Notes under the pieces: model-generated | What the model saw: only the letters and a program-made list of their open reading frames with translations | Told to the model about the DNA's origin: nothing | Database searches by the model: none | In this document: piece by piece, positions 20,790 through 30,200 of the stretch | How positions within the stretch are numbered: the stretch's first letter is position 1 | Layout: each line of letters opens with the position of its first letter | Translations under genes and position numbers: made by a program | DNA from: Colwellia sp. 1_MG-2023 | Lineage (GTDB): Bacteria > Pseudomonadota > Gammaproteobacteria > Enterobacterales > Alteromonadaceae | Assembly: GCF_030546755.1 (NCBI RefSeq) | Contig: NZ_JAUOPE010000018.1 | Span: 1-64,000 of the forward strand | Direction of reading: 5' to 3' | DNA length: 64,000 nucleotides

Positions 20790-20814
20790 AGTCGCACTTT
20801 AAGAGAGGACATAT

Positions 20815-21804
20815 ATGCAGGGTTCTGTAACCGAATTTCTTAGACCACGCTTGGTTGATATTGAAACTGTTAGCACTACACGCGCTAAAGTAACTTTAGA
20901 ACCATTGGAACGTGGTTTTGGTCACACTTTAGGTAATGCCTTACGTCGTATACTTTTATCTTCAATGCCAGGTTGTGCTGTAACTGAAGTAGAAATTGAT
21001 GGTGTATTACATGAGTACAGTAGTAAAGAAGGTGTTCAAGAAGACATCATCGAAATACTGTTAAACCTTAAAGGATTAGCAATTGGTTTAGAAGGCAAAA
21101 ATGAAGCAGTTCTTACCTTAACTAAGTCAGGTGAAGGCCCTGTAACGGCAGCTGATATTCAGCATGATGGAGATGTAGAAATTGCAAATCCAGAACATGT
21201 GATTTGTCACCTTACCGGTGATGGCTCTATCAGTATGCGCATTAAAGTTGAAATGGGTCGTGGTTACGTTCCTGCTTCAACTCGTCGTGATGCCGAGGAA
21301 GAAGATCGTGCAATTGGACGTTTGTTAGTTGATGCATCTTTCAGTCCTGTAGTTAGAATTGCTTATGATGTTGATTCTGCACGTGTTGAACAACGTACAG
21401 ATTTGGATAAATTGGTTCTTGATATGGAAACTAACGGTACGTTAGATCCTGAGGAAGCTATCCGTCGCGCTTCAACTATTTTAGCTGAACAGCTAGATGC
21501 GTTTGTTGAGTTACGTGATATTACTCAAGAAGAACCTAAAGAGGAAAAACCTCTGTTTGATCCGATATTGTTACGCCCAGTTGATGATCTTGAACTTACT
21601 GTTCGATCTGCTAACTGTTTAAAAGCAGAAGCAATACAATATATTGGTGATTTAGTACAACGTGCTGAAGTTGAGCTTCTTAAAACACCTAATTTAGGTA
21701 AGAAGTCTCTAACAGAAATCAAAGACGTGTTAGCGTCTCGTGGTTTATCTTTAGGTATGCGCCTTGAAAATTGGCCGCCTGAAAGCATTGCTGATAACGA
21801 CTAA
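20815..21804 (+). CDS. rpoA: RNA polymerase alpha subunit
   Basis: The alpha subunit dimerises to start polymerase assembly, and its C-terminal domain binds UP elements and activators. It has 329 aa, as in E. coli. The N-terminal domain starts [20 protein letters not shown] and includes [20 protein letters not shown]. The C-terminal domain holds [16 protein letters not shown] and [18 protein letters not shown]. It is cotranscribed with rpsD and rplQ. Confidence 0.98.
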   Translation: MQGSVTEFLRPRLVDIETVSTTRAKVTLEPLERGFGHTLGNALRRILLSSMPGCAVTEVEIDGVLHEYSSKEGVQEDIIEILLNLKGLAIGLEGKNEAVLTLTKSGEGPVTAADIQHDGDVEIANPEHVICHLTGDGSISMRIKVEMGRGYVPASTRRDAEEEDRAIGRLLVDASFSPVVRIAYDVDSARVEQRTDLDKLVLDMETNGTLDPEEAIRRASTILAEQLDAFVELRDITQEEPKEEKPLFDPILLRPVDDLELTVRSANCLKAEAIQYIGDLVQRAEVELLKTPNLGKKSLTEIKDVLASRGLSLGMRLENWPPESIADND

Positions 21805-21845
21805 GTCGATCATCGTTTTTTAATAGTTGAGAGAAGGATTAACTT

Positions 21846-22253
21846 ATGCGCCATCGTAAAAGCGGTCGCCAGTTAAACCGTAATAGCAGTCATCGCCAGG
21901 CGATGTTCCGCAATATGGCAAGTTCTTTAGTTAAACACGGCGTTATCAAAACGACTGTTGCTAAAGCTAAAGAATTACGTCGCGTTGTAGAGCCATTAAT
22001 TACTATGGCTAAGACCGACAGTGTAGCAAACCGCCGTTTGGCATTTGCCCGCACACGTGATCAAGAAGTAGTAGGTATTTTATTTAACGAACTTGGTGAA
22101 CGTTACCAAGAACGTCCAGGTGGTTACACTCGCATTTTAAAATGCGGTTACCGTACTGGTGATAAAGCGCCTATGGCTTACGTTGAACTTGTAGACCGCC
22201 CAGCAGTTGAAGAAGTTGCTGAAGAAGTTGAAGAAGTTAGCGAAGAAGCTTAA
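21846..22253 (+). CDS. rplQ: 50S ribosomal protein L17
   Basis: Last gene of the alpha operon. The 135-aa protein starts [20 protein letters not shown]. Its C-terminus is a glutamate- and valine-rich tail ([14 protein letters not shown]), which makes it somewhat longer than the 127 aa of E. coli. L17 lies near the tunnel exit. A terminator follows. Confidence 0.97.
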   Translation: MRHRKSGRQLNRNSSHRQAMFRNMASSLVKHGVIKTTVAKAKELRRVVEPLITMAKTDSVANRRLAFARTRDQEVVGILFNELGERYQERPGGYTRILKCGYRTGDKAPMAYVELVDRPAVEEVAEEVEEVSEEA

Positions 22254-22281
22254 TTATTTATTATAATTAAGCGAATTATTT

Positions 22282-22309
22282 AAAACGGAGCTTTTTGCTC
22301 CGTTTTTTA
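22282..22309 (+). terminator. Terminator of the alpha operon
   Basis: AAAACGGAGC, loop TTTTT, GCTCCG and TTTTTT, 28 bases after the rplQ stop. Confidence 0.9.
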
Positions 22310-22424
22310 TTGCCAAAAATTTATAGTTAAAACACGTTTTAAACTTAGGTGAAGACGAACTTTCTTGACCTACCTTGATATTCTTCGTATAACATTAAAC
22401 CCGTTAATCAAAGGCTTAATTTTT

Positions 22425-23324
22425 ATGTCGTCTCGTAATCCTATAATAGCTGTAACAGGTTCGTCTGGTGCAGGCACGTCAACCACAACCGAGTCCTTTG
22501 AACATATATTTCGGACATTAGGCATAGTGTCAGCCAAAGTCGAAGGAGACAGTTTTCATCGCTACTCGCGACAAGAAATGGATTTGGAAAAAAGGAAAGC
22601 TAGGGAAGATAAGCGAAATATTAGCTATTTTGGTGATGAAGCCAATGACTTTGATGCATTGGAAAGATTATTTAGAGATTATTCAGAAACAGGTAAAGGC
22701 AAAATGCGCCGCTACTTGCATACATTCGATGAGGCTGTGCCATATAATCAAATGCCAGGTACGTTTACACCTTGGGAAAGCTTAGGTGAAGGTACAGACC
22801 TATTGTTTTATGAAGGTCTTCATGGCGGGGTAGTCACAGAGAAAAATGATGTCTCTCAACATGTCGATTTGCTTATTGGTATGGTACCCATTGTTAACCT
22901 TGAATGGATCCAAAAAATAATTCGGGATACCAATCAACGTGGTCATAGTAGAGAAGCTGTGACAGCAAGTATTGTAAGAAGTATGGAAGATTATATCTCT
23001 TTTATTACCCCTCAATTTTCACGAACCCATATTAATTTTCAACGTGTACCAACGGTTGATACTTCAAATCCTTTTAGTGCTAAAGCGATCCCTACGCTTG
23101 ATGAAAGTTTTGTGGTAATTCGTTGTCGAGATGGCAATCATATCGATTTTCCATATTTTCTCAGCATGATTGATGGTGCGTTTATGTCAAGAATGAATAC
23201 GCTTGTGGTGCCAGGTGGTAAAATGGGCTTGGCAATGGAGTTAATTTTAACTCCACTTATACAAGAAATAATGCAGAAAAAACATGAAGCTAATAAACAA
23301 TTAGACTGGATGAGCGATCTCTAA
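22425..23324 (+). CDS. prkB: Phosphoribulokinase-like protein PrkB
   Basis: A P-loop kinase of the phosphoribulokinase/uridine kinase family, 299 aa. The P-loop is GSSGAGTSTTT near residues 12-22. Calvin-cycle genes are absent nearby, so as in E. coli (where the gene is also called prkB) its true substrate is unclear. I use the ATG at 22425, which gives MSSRNPIIAVTGSSGAGTST; an upstream TTG would add 20 residues unlike the family. The next gene, on the opposite strand, is yhfA-like, and prkB and yhfA are also neighbours in E. coli. Confidence 0.88.
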   Translation: MSSRNPIIAVTGSSGAGTSTTTESFEHIFRTLGIVSAKVEGDSFHRYSRQEMDLEKRKAREDKRNISYFGDEANDFDALERLFRDYSETGKGKMRRYLHTFDEAVPYNQMPGTFTPWESLGEGTDLLFYEGLHGGVVTEKNDVSQHVDLLIGMVPIVNLEWIQKIIRDTNQRGHSREAVTASIVRSMEDYISFITPQFSRTHINFQRVPTVDTSNPFSAKAIPTLDESFVVIRCRDGNHIDFPYFLSMIDGAFMSRMNTLVVPGGKMGLAMELILTPLIQEIMQKKHEANKQLDWMSDL

Positions 23325-23356
23325 GTATCAATTACACCCGCTAGCTTCAAATAATA

Positions 23357-23761
23357 TTAACTTTCGATGATTGAGTAATCGTGAGTGATATTCACGGACT
23401 TGTTAAGCATCAATGCTACAGAGCAATATTTATCAGCAGATAGGCTAATAGCTTTCTTAACATGTTTTTCTTCAATGTTGCTTCCCGAAATGACAAAGTG
23501 TAAATGAATATCTGAGAATAGTTTCGGGACTGATTCTACTCTTGTGCCGGTAATTTCGACTTGACAATCTTTCACGTTTTGACGAGTTTTCTTTAAAATA
23601 CTGATCACATCTACAGATGAGCATCCACCTAATGAGATCAAAACATTTTCTAGAGGACTGGGTGCTAAGTTACCAGCATTAGCATCTAAAACGATAGTAT
23701 GTCCGCTTTCTGAAATCCCTGCGAACATTTCGTCGCCTATCCATTTAACTTGTGCTTTCAT
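23357..23761 (-). CDS. OsmC/Ohr-family protein, YhfA-like
   Basis: A 134-aa protein of the OsmC/Ohr fold, the same length as E. coli YhfA. Two cysteines, in SLGGCSSVDV (about C47) and SADKYCSVALML (about C110), match the positions of the redox pair used by Ohr and OsmC to reduce organic hydroperoxides. Activity for the YhfA branch is not well established. It converges with prkB. Confidence 0.82.
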   Translation of the reverse strand: MKAQVKWIGDEMFAGISESGHTIVLDANAGNLAPSPLENVLISLGGCSSVDVISILKKTRQNVKDCQVEITGTRVESVPKLFSDIHLHFVISGSNIEEKHVKKAISLSADKYCSVALMLNKSVNITHDYSIIES

Positions 23762-23811
23762 ATCATTTCCTAAAAATGAAAAATAATAACTGAAATAAGT
23801 TGGTTAGACTA

Positions 23812-24075
23812 GGGCGTGTTGATCTTTCGAGGTTAAATTCTGTCCAACATAAAAGTTATTTATTCAAGGCGTGAGTTAAGTAGCATGGATGTTCCATGTA
23901 AATAGCGAAAAACGAATAAATAATGGCTTTTAATTGAACCCTTCGGGCAACATTTGTTTGTCATTTCTACTACATTATTGCTCATTAAGGTGGAATAACC
24001 ACATATCATTCACAATGCTTTGTATAAATAGTAATTAAACTGTTGCATAAAACATCGCGAGAGATCAACACACCC
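23812..24075. mobile_element. 264-bp MITE-like element with 18-bp inverted ends
   Basis: Left end GGGCGTGTTGATCTTTCG (23812-23829) matches the reverse complement of the right end (24058-24075) at 16 of 18 positions. The inside is non-coding and holds a GCATGGATGTTCCATG palindrome. It has inserted in the gap between the yhfA-like gene and the gene at 24092, leaving both frames whole. I could not see a target duplication. The transposase is not in the window. Confidence 0.7.
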
Positions 24076-24091
24076 ACAATTTGTGCAGAGA

Positions 24092-24445
24092 TTACTGAAG
24101 GACGCCTGAGTGAACTTCAGTATCGAATAGATTTTTTATTAATAAGGCAAATTCTTTTAAAAATGTATTTTGTTGCTCTGTAACTGGATTATTGATAACC
24201 CCAGAAAGGATCTCTTCTAAATCATAAACAATCGCATCGACTTCCCGGATAATGGTATTACGTTGGTTGAACGATAATTGTTCATTTTGATTGCAAACCA
24301 TAATAATCTGTTCACTAAGCTCCTGTTCAATAACAGCAATAACAGAATCATTCGATGAATCAGTATCTGTACAGTTTTCGAATAAACTTAAATGCTCGGT
24401 CAGATACTCGATAATATGTACATAACCTTCAGTGTCGGTAACCAT
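24092..24445 (-). CDS. Hypothetical acidic protein, 117 aa
   Basis: I do not recognise this family. From the ATG at 24445, placed after a GAGAG ribosome site, the protein is MVTDTEGYVHIIEYLTEHLS..., 117 aa, acidic and mostly helical by eye, with no signal peptide or membrane segment. A longer frame upstream lacks a good ribosome site. The MITE-like element ends 16 bases after its stop codon, so the transcript's 3' end may come from the element. Confidence 0.55.
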   Translation of the reverse strand: MVTDTEGYVHIIEYLTEHLSLFENCTDTDSSNDSVIAVIEQELSEQIIMVCNQNEQLSFNQRNTIIREVDAIVYDLEEILSGVINNPVTEQQNTFLKEFALLIKNLFDTEVHSGVLQ

Positions 24446-24889
24446 ATTTCTCTCATTAAAATTTATCGTTGAATTAATAGTACTCCGTCTAGGTAAAAAC
24501 AATCAAGCATTGTGTTAAAGCAAAGAACATACAAGTTAGCAATGTAAATTTAGCGAGGGGCTGAGAGGTATCAGATTGAGTAAAATGTTACAGAAAAATT
24601 ATTTATTAATATTCTGACATTAAGTATTTATGACAAAAAATAATCATTCAGTGTACGTTTTTTAATACGGTTACTATGAAAATAAACTAACTGATTGACA
24701 AATTTCTTTAATATCAGGGTTTTGCGATAAGTAAGAATTATTAAGAAAAGTAATATCTTTGTATACTAATCACTTGAATAAATTTTCCTCTTTAGGCAGT
24801 ATTAGGTAGTCATGTTACGTTTAGTAACATTTATACATATGCAGAAATAACAATAAAAATACTAATTTTAGTCCAGAGAGAAACATAAA
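24446..24889. promoter_or_regulatory. Control region of the TonB receptor gene
   Basis: A gene-free stretch. A -10-like TATACT is at 24762-24767 with only a weak -35. A perfect inverted repeat ATGTTAC-GTTTA-GTAACAT lies at 24812-24830, about 60 bases before the ATG. It could be an operator or an mRNA hairpin. No clear Fur box is seen. Confidence 0.45.
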
Positions 24890-27844
24890 ATGAGAAATAA
24901 TATTTCTAAGTCGTTTAAACGCTCTGTAACAGCCGCAGCTGTTGCTATGTCATTAGGGGTAGCAATGCCCGCTATGGCAAATGATGGTGCTATTACAGGT
25001 ACTTCACTGAACCAATCTGGTAATGTTCTATCGAATGTAACCATCACAATTAAGAATTTGACAACAGGTTTAACTCGTTCGGTTCAATCTGATTCACAAG
25101 GTAACTACCGTTTTCCTTTATTACCATCAGGTAATTACTCTTTAGAAGCTAAAAAGGATGGTTTTACAGTTTTACAGCAAGATTCTTTAAGAGTTGGTCC
25201 AGCTGGTTCTACTACTGTTAACTTGACCTTAGAAGCAGGTGATGTTGAACGTATTACCGTAACAGGTGCAGCAATCTCTGCTATTGATGTTGCTTCAAGT
25301 GAATCGCAATTAATTGTTGATGTTGAATATTTAAATAAGGTACCAATTTCTCGTGATGTAACGTCAGTTGCAATGCTAGCTCCAGGTACTATCAAAGGTG
25401 ATAGTGATTTTGGTAACTTTGCTTCTTTCGGTGGTTCATCAGTTGGTGAAAACACTTATTATGTAAATGGTATTAACACTACTAACTTCCGTAATGGTTT
25501 AGGTGGTTCAGAATTACCATTTGAAATGTACAAATCTTTTGAAGTTAAAACAGGTGGTTACTCAGCTGAGTTTGGTCGTTCAACGGGTGGTGTGGTTAAT
25601 GCCGTTACTAAAAGTGGTACAAACGAATTTAAATTTGGCGCAAGTGCTTACTTTGAGCCTGGTTCAATGCGTGAAGAGTCACCAGATGTTTTTAGAACAG
25701 ATCAAGCCGATATAGATGCTTCTGGTTCTGAGTTTTATCAAGTTAATAATAAAGATAATAGAGGGAAAACTAACCTTAACGTTTGGGCGAGCGGTGCTTT
25801 AATCGAAGATAAATTATTCTTCTTCGGTCTAGTGAACCAAGAAAATCGCGATAGTGACTATGCTACAAGTAGTGCAATCTATGATCGTGAAGCCAATGAT
25901 ACCTTATATGCCTTAAAACTTGATTGGTATATCACAGATGATCATATTTTAGAGTTTACTGGTTGGGATAACACTTCTGAATTAGAAAGTACTAAAAACT
26001 TATACAACCCAGATTCAGACACTACAGGTGAGTGGTACGGTGATTATATTTTAGAGCGCGGTGGTAAAACATGGGGCTTAAAATATACCGGTATTTTAAC
26101 CGATGATTTAACCGTTAGTGCGCAATACTCAATTAACGAAGCTAGTTATAGTAATTTAAACATGGGTGATAACCCATTAGGTACTAAACCTGCTATATAT
26201 GAGCGTTTTTCAGGTCGTGAATTTGGTGCATTCGGTTTATTCACGCCTTCTGTACAAAATGATAAACGTACTGCTTACCGTTTTGATGTTGATTGGTATG
26301 TACATGATGATCATACATTACGTTTTGGTATCGATTATGAAGAAATGGAAGCGACTGAAGATACACAACGTGCAGGTGGTGTAGCATGGCGCTATGAAGG
26401 TTGTGATACTGATTTATTAGAAATGGGTCAACTTGACTGTTCTGCAGTACGCCAAGAGTTTTATGTTAACAAAGGTGATTTCGAAACCAGATCATCAGCG
26501 TTTTATATTGAAGATACTTGGCAAGTAACTGAAGATATCGTGGCACGTATTGGTTTGCGTAACGAATCTTTTGAAAACTACAACAAAGCAGGCGATAAGT
26601 TTGTTGACGTACAGAACCAATGGGCACCTCGTGTTGGCTTAAGTTGGGATATTAATGGCGATGGTGAAAGTAAAGTATTTGCTAACTACGGTCGCTATTT
26701 CTTACCTGTGGCTACAAACACCAACGTACGTTTAGCGGGTGATGAATTATATACTCGTCAATATTTCGATGTTGAAAGTATTAATGCTGACTTCACTCCT
26801 AATTTAGTTCCTGGTTCTGGTGGTTCGGTTACTACTTATGGCGACGGTACACTTAAGAACACTACTGAGACGGTAAATGCTGAGCTTGATCCTATGTACC
26901 AAGATGAGTTTATTTTAGGTTACCAACGTTTATTAGGTGATTCTTGGAGCTTTGGTATTAAAGCAACTTACCGTGATTTAGGTAGTTCTTTAGAAGATAT
27001 CGCTATTGATGCTGGTTTTGATGCGATGTTGGACGGCGGTTGTACATTATGTAGTGGTTTCCATTACTATGTATTAACCAATCCAGGACAAGACGTTACT
27101 ATCACAACTGACCCAGATGGTGATGGTCCTTTAGCTAACCAAGAGTATACTATTACTGCTGATCAATTAGGTTACCCTGAAGCAGAGCGTTCTTACGGCT
27201 CTGTCGATGTAACATTTGATCGTGCTTGGGAAGACGATTGGATGTTTGGTTTTACCTATACATGGGCGCATAGCTGGGGTAACAATGAAGGTTTTGTTCG
27301 TTCAGATAACGACCAAAATGATTCAGGCTTAACGACTAACTATGACCAACCGGGCTTAACTGATGGTGCAAATGGTAACTTACCAAATGACCGTCGCCAT
27401 TCATTTAAAATTAACGGTGCTTACCAAGTTATTGAAAACTTAACTGTGGGTGCTAATTTTAACTGGACTGAAGGTCGTCCACTTAACTCATTTGGTTTCC
27501 ACCCAACAGATGCATTCGCTTCTTTATATCAAGCAGAATCATTTGTTAAAGATGGTGAGTTAGTTAAACGTGGTTCGCAAGGTCGCACAGCCAATACTTG
27601 GCAATTAGATTTATCAGCATCTTATGATTATTACTGGGATGACAGTAAAATCACTTTCCGTGCTGATGTATTTAACGTAACGAATAACGACAAAGCAACA
27701 CAGTTAAACGAAGTTAATGAACGTTACGCTGGTTGGGATGCTGAATTAGGTGGCTACGATGGGGAACACAATCCTACATATGGCTTACCAACTGATTTCC
27801 AAACGCCACGTTATTTCCGTTTCAGTGTTAATGCTGAATTCTAA
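24890..27844 (+). CDS. Oar-like TonB-dependent outer-membrane receptor
   Basis: A 984-aa outer-membrane protein for TonB-driven uptake. Residues 1-30 are a signal peptide ending AMPAMA. About 31-115 form a carboxypeptidase-regulatory-like beta domain (TITIKNLTTGLTRSVQSDSQ). The plug follows (about 120-240, with YYVNGINTTNFRNGLGG and GGYSAEFGRSTGGVVNAVTK), then a long beta-barrel ending in FRFSVNAEF with a terminal aromatic residue. This is the Oar/CirA-like type common in Alteromonadales, often used for peptides or glycans. The ligand is unknown and no transport partner is adjacent. A terminator follows. Confidence 0.88.
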   Translation: MRNNISKSFKRSVTAAAVAMSLGVAMPAMANDGAITGTSLNQSGNVLSNVTITIKNLTTGLTRSVQSDSQGNYRFPLLPSGNYSLEAKKDGFTVLQQDSLRVGPAGSTTVNLTLEAGDVERITVTGAAISAIDVASSESQLIVDVEYLNKVPISRDVTSVAMLAPGTIKGDSDFGNFASFGGSSVGENTYYVNGINTTNFRNGLGGSELPFEMYKSFEVKTGGYSAEFGRSTGGVVNAVTKSGTNEFKFGASAYFEPGSMREESPDVFRTDQADIDASGSEFYQVNNKDNRGKTNLNVWASGALIEDKLFFFGLVNQENRDSDYATSSAIYDREANDTLYALKLDWYITDDHILEFTGWDNTSELESTKNLYNPDSDTTGEWYGDYILERGGKTWGLKYTGILTDDLTVSAQYSINEASYSNLNMGDNPLGTKPAIYERFSGREFGAFGLFTPSVQNDKRTAYRFDVDWYVHDDHTLRFGIDYEEMEATEDTQRAGGVAWRYEGCDTDLLEMGQLDCSAVRQEFYVNKGDFETRSSAFYIEDTWQVTEDIVARIGLRNESFENYNKAGDKFVDVQNQWAPRVGLSWDINGDGESKVFANYGRYFLPVATNTNVRLAGDELYTRQYFDVESINADFTPNLVPGSGGSVTTYGDGTLKNTTETVNAELDPMYQDEFILGYQRLLGDSWSFGIKATYRDLGSSLEDIAIDAGFDAMLDGGCTLCSGFHYYVLTNPGQDVTITTDPDGDGPLANQEYTITADQLGYPEAERSYGSVDVTFDRAWEDDWMFGFTYTWAHSWGNNEGFVRSDNDQNDSGLTTNYDQPGLTDGANGNLPNDRRHSFKINGAYQVIENLTVGANFNWTEGRPLNSFGFHPTDAFASLYQAESFVKDGELVKRGSQGRTANTWQLDLSASYDYYWDDSKITFRADVFNVTNNDKATQLNEVNERYAGWDAELGGYDGEHNPTYGLPTDFQTPRYFRFSVNAEF

Positions 27845-27872
27845 TATCGTATAAAGTAGTCATACTTTTGAT

Positions 27873-27902
27873 AAAACCCTAGAGTCATCTAGGGTTTTTT
27901 TT
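27873..27902 (+). terminator. Terminator of the TonB receptor gene
   Basis: AAAACCCTAGA, a short loop, TCTAGGG and a T-run of eight. Confidence 0.88.
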
Positions 27903-28049
27903 GTCTATAATTTACTTCACTTATCTTCAACATTAGTTGCGACGATTTTGCCTTCTAAATTGTTTGTATCAATAAGTGGTAATAAAAGTGGTTTGCTTCT
28001 CTGCTGTTACAAATATATATTGGTGGAAAATGAATAAGGATTTCAGACG

Positions 28050-28538
28050 ATGTTTAGAAAATTTTTACTAGCGATTAGTTGTTTCTTTGTTATAACTGCA
28101 CATGCAGGGAACAGCCAAATTATCTGGCAATCTCCTGAGAATTATGCTGATATTTATGCTTCTATTGAAAACAAGAAGACATTTCAAAAAGATTTATTCG
28201 AATTATTTGATAATCACTTTGAAAGCCTAGCAACTCAGTTGCCTGATGGATATAGTTTATATATTAAGGTAAACAATTTAGATTTAGCTGGTGCAATTTC
28301 ATTTGCTAACAGCCGAAAAATTAGAGTGGTTGATAATACGACGCCGCCAAGAATTGAATTTGATTTTCAAGTGATCGATCAAAATAATAAAGTGCTTATC
28401 TCACGTGGTGTTTATTTGTGGCCGAAACATTTTAAATTTCAACGCTCATTACATGCAAATAAACCTTATTATCATGAGTTAGATTTAATATCAGAGTGGT
28501 TTAACAATACTTTTGCACCGGTAATTGTCAAAAATTAA
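28050..28538 (+). CDS. DUF3016 exported protein
   Basis: A 162-aa protein with a signal peptide (FLLAISCFFVITAHA), so probably periplasmic. The mature part has the DUF3016 pattern: IIWQSPENYADI at the start, a central KIRVVDNTTPPRIEFDFQVI and a C-terminal HELDLISEWFNNTFAPV. The function of this family is not known; it is common in Shewanella and relatives. The gene stands alone between the receptor terminator and the terminator at 28569. Confidence 0.75.
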   Translation: MFRKFLLAISCFFVITAHAGNSQIIWQSPENYADIYASIENKKTFQKDLFELFDNHFESLATQLPDGYSLYIKVNNLDLAGAISFANSRKIRVVDNTTPPRIEFDFQVIDQNNKVLISRGVYLWPKHFKFQRSLHANKPYYHELDLISEWFNNTFAPVIVKN

Positions 28539-28568
28539 TACGCAAGAACAGTTTTAACGTATTCAGAT

Positions 28569-28592
28569 AAAAACGCAGCTTAGCTGCGTTTT
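28569..28592. terminator. Bidirectional terminator
   Basis: AAAACGCAGC, loop TTA, GCTGCGTTTT lies between two convergent genes (DUF3016 and the sulfotransferase) and can serve both. Confidence 0.75.
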
Positions 28593-28604
28593 GCGGTTAA
28601 TGAG

Positions 28605-30032
28605 CTAACTTATTGAAAATTGGGCTTGAATAAAGTCAGAAACATTAACAGAGTTGCTATTTAATGCATGCCTTACTTGACCAACACTTGCTGTTTGCAC
28701 CGGATGTTTATTGTTATAAAAGTTGAGCATATCTTCTTGGTAATCTATACCTATATGCTGGCAACAATCGGCAATAATTTTTTCTGGGGTGGCAATTAAT
28801 TCCTCGTAACTTATCTGATAAAGCTTGTCTTGAAATAATGATTGCCAATGTTTTGTTAATGCTTTTTCCGCAGTAAAAAACGTTTTTATATGCGCTAATT
28901 TAAAACTCCAGCTAAGTCCTTGGCTAAAAAAAGTTCTAAAACATGACCATGCATTAGCGACTTCATTTCTAGAAATATGAATAAAAGAAGCGTTAGGGTA
29001 AATATGCTGCAATAAACCAACGTGATGATTAATGTTCATGGATTTATCGATGATATAGCCATCATCACCGTACCTTTGCGTCGTTAAGTTGTCATATTCA
29101 CTTTCTATGTTGGTTAATAAAGCTTCATTATTTTTAACCTTGGCTAATTGATTAAGGGTATTTGCACCTATTGGAGCCATAGCAAGCGCCAGATTATTTG
29201 ATTCACCGCCAGCGTGTATTTGACTGTGTGAAGTTAATATTTGCTGTAAAAGTGTGGTGCCGCTACGTGGTAAGCCAACAATAAAAATATATTTTTTTTC
29301 AGAACTATTCTTGGAGACCGGCAAGTTTTTAAAGTAGTTTGCGTTTTGATGGTTAATAATGTCATCAATATTTTGTTGATAGGCAATATCGTTAAAGTTA
29401 AATTTTGTTTGCATCAATTGGCAACCAATATTGAATTTACTCATTGCCAACTCTTCATCGCCAATATCAAGTAATGCTTTACCATAAGCAAACCAATAAG
29501 GAATTTGATTTTGTTGATCATTGCCTTGTCGCATTTTATTTTCGATGGCTGACAAGGTTTCTAATTCATGGCAATTTTTAGTAAAGGTGATTAATGCCGA
29601 AAGTGTTAACCATGAAATACCTAATAACGGGTTTTTCTTTAATGTGATATTTAAATGTTTGACTGCTTGCTCAACTTCACCGACCTGACTATAAACAGTG
29701 CCGAGAAAATGATGAATAGCAATCGACTGAGTTGTATCTTTTATTGGTGATATTAACGAGATGGCTTGTTGAATTTTTCCTGCTTCTGCATAAATACTGG
29801 CAACTTGTAATAGTCTATTTTCGTCCTGTGGGTCAATATTCAAATAATTTTTTGCACTAGCTATTGCTAGGTTAATTTCGCCAACAGAAAGAGCAATACG
29901 AGTTAACCCTCCCCATAAATTTTCTAATGGTGCTTTTTGCTCAATAAGATCAGCTAACTTACTCATGGCACTTTTTTTATTATTATTTTTTATGTCTGCT
30001 AATACTTGGTTAGCTAAAGCTTTATGATCCAA
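28605..30032 (-). CDS. TPR-repeat sulfotransferase family protein
   Basis: A 475-aa cytosolic protein. Residues 1-215 are TPR-like helical repeats (for example AIASAKNYLNIDPQDENRLL). Residues about 245-465 form a sulfotransferase domain with the PAPS-binding loop FIVGLPRSGTTLLQQILTSH and a second PAPS motif near SFIHISRNEVANAWSCFRTF. It would move a sulfate group from PAPS to an unknown acceptor. The start is TTG, since no upstream ATG is in frame. The next ATG is 22 codons inside and would cut the first TPR, so the start is uncertain. Confidence 0.78.
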   Translation of the reverse strand: MDHKALANQVLADIKNNNKKSAMSKLADLIEQKAPLENLWGGLTRIALSVGEINLAIASAKNYLNIDPQDENRLLQVASIYAEAGKIQQAISLISPIKDTTQSIAIHHFLGTVYSQVGEVEQAVKHLNITLKKNPLLGISWLTLSALITFTKNCHELETLSAIENKMRQGNDQQNQIPYWFAYGKALLDIGDEELAMSKFNIGCQLMQTKFNFNDIAYQQNIDDIINHQNANYFKNLPVSKNSSEKKYIFIVGLPRSGTTLLQQILTSHSQIHAGGESNNLALAMAPIGANTLNQLAKVKNNEALLTNIESEYDNLTTQRYGDDGYIIDKSMNINHHVGLLQHIYPNASFIHISRNEVANAWSCFRTFFSQGLSWSFKLAHIKTFFTAEKALTKHWQSLFQDKLYQISYEELIATPEKIIADCCQHIGIDYQEDMLNFYNNKHPVQTASVGQVRHALNSNSVNVSDFIQAQFSIS

Positions 30033-30152
30033 AGGGTTTTACTCAATAAAATATGATGGTTATAGAGTAATATAAATGGTCAAATATGTAGAGAAATTAT
30101 TTGGAAAAAGTCTTGTGTTGCTCATTAATAATAATCATCAAGAGCGATAAAA

Positions 30153-30176
30153 AAAAGGCGCAATCTAGCGCCTTTT
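30153..30176 (-). terminator. Terminator of hslR-hslO
   Basis: On the minus strand: AAAAGGCGC, loop, GCGCCTTTT with a T-run of eight. It lies 25-50 bases after the hslO stop. Confidence 0.85.
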
Positions 30177-30200
30177 GATGCAACAAGAATGGTTACTTAT

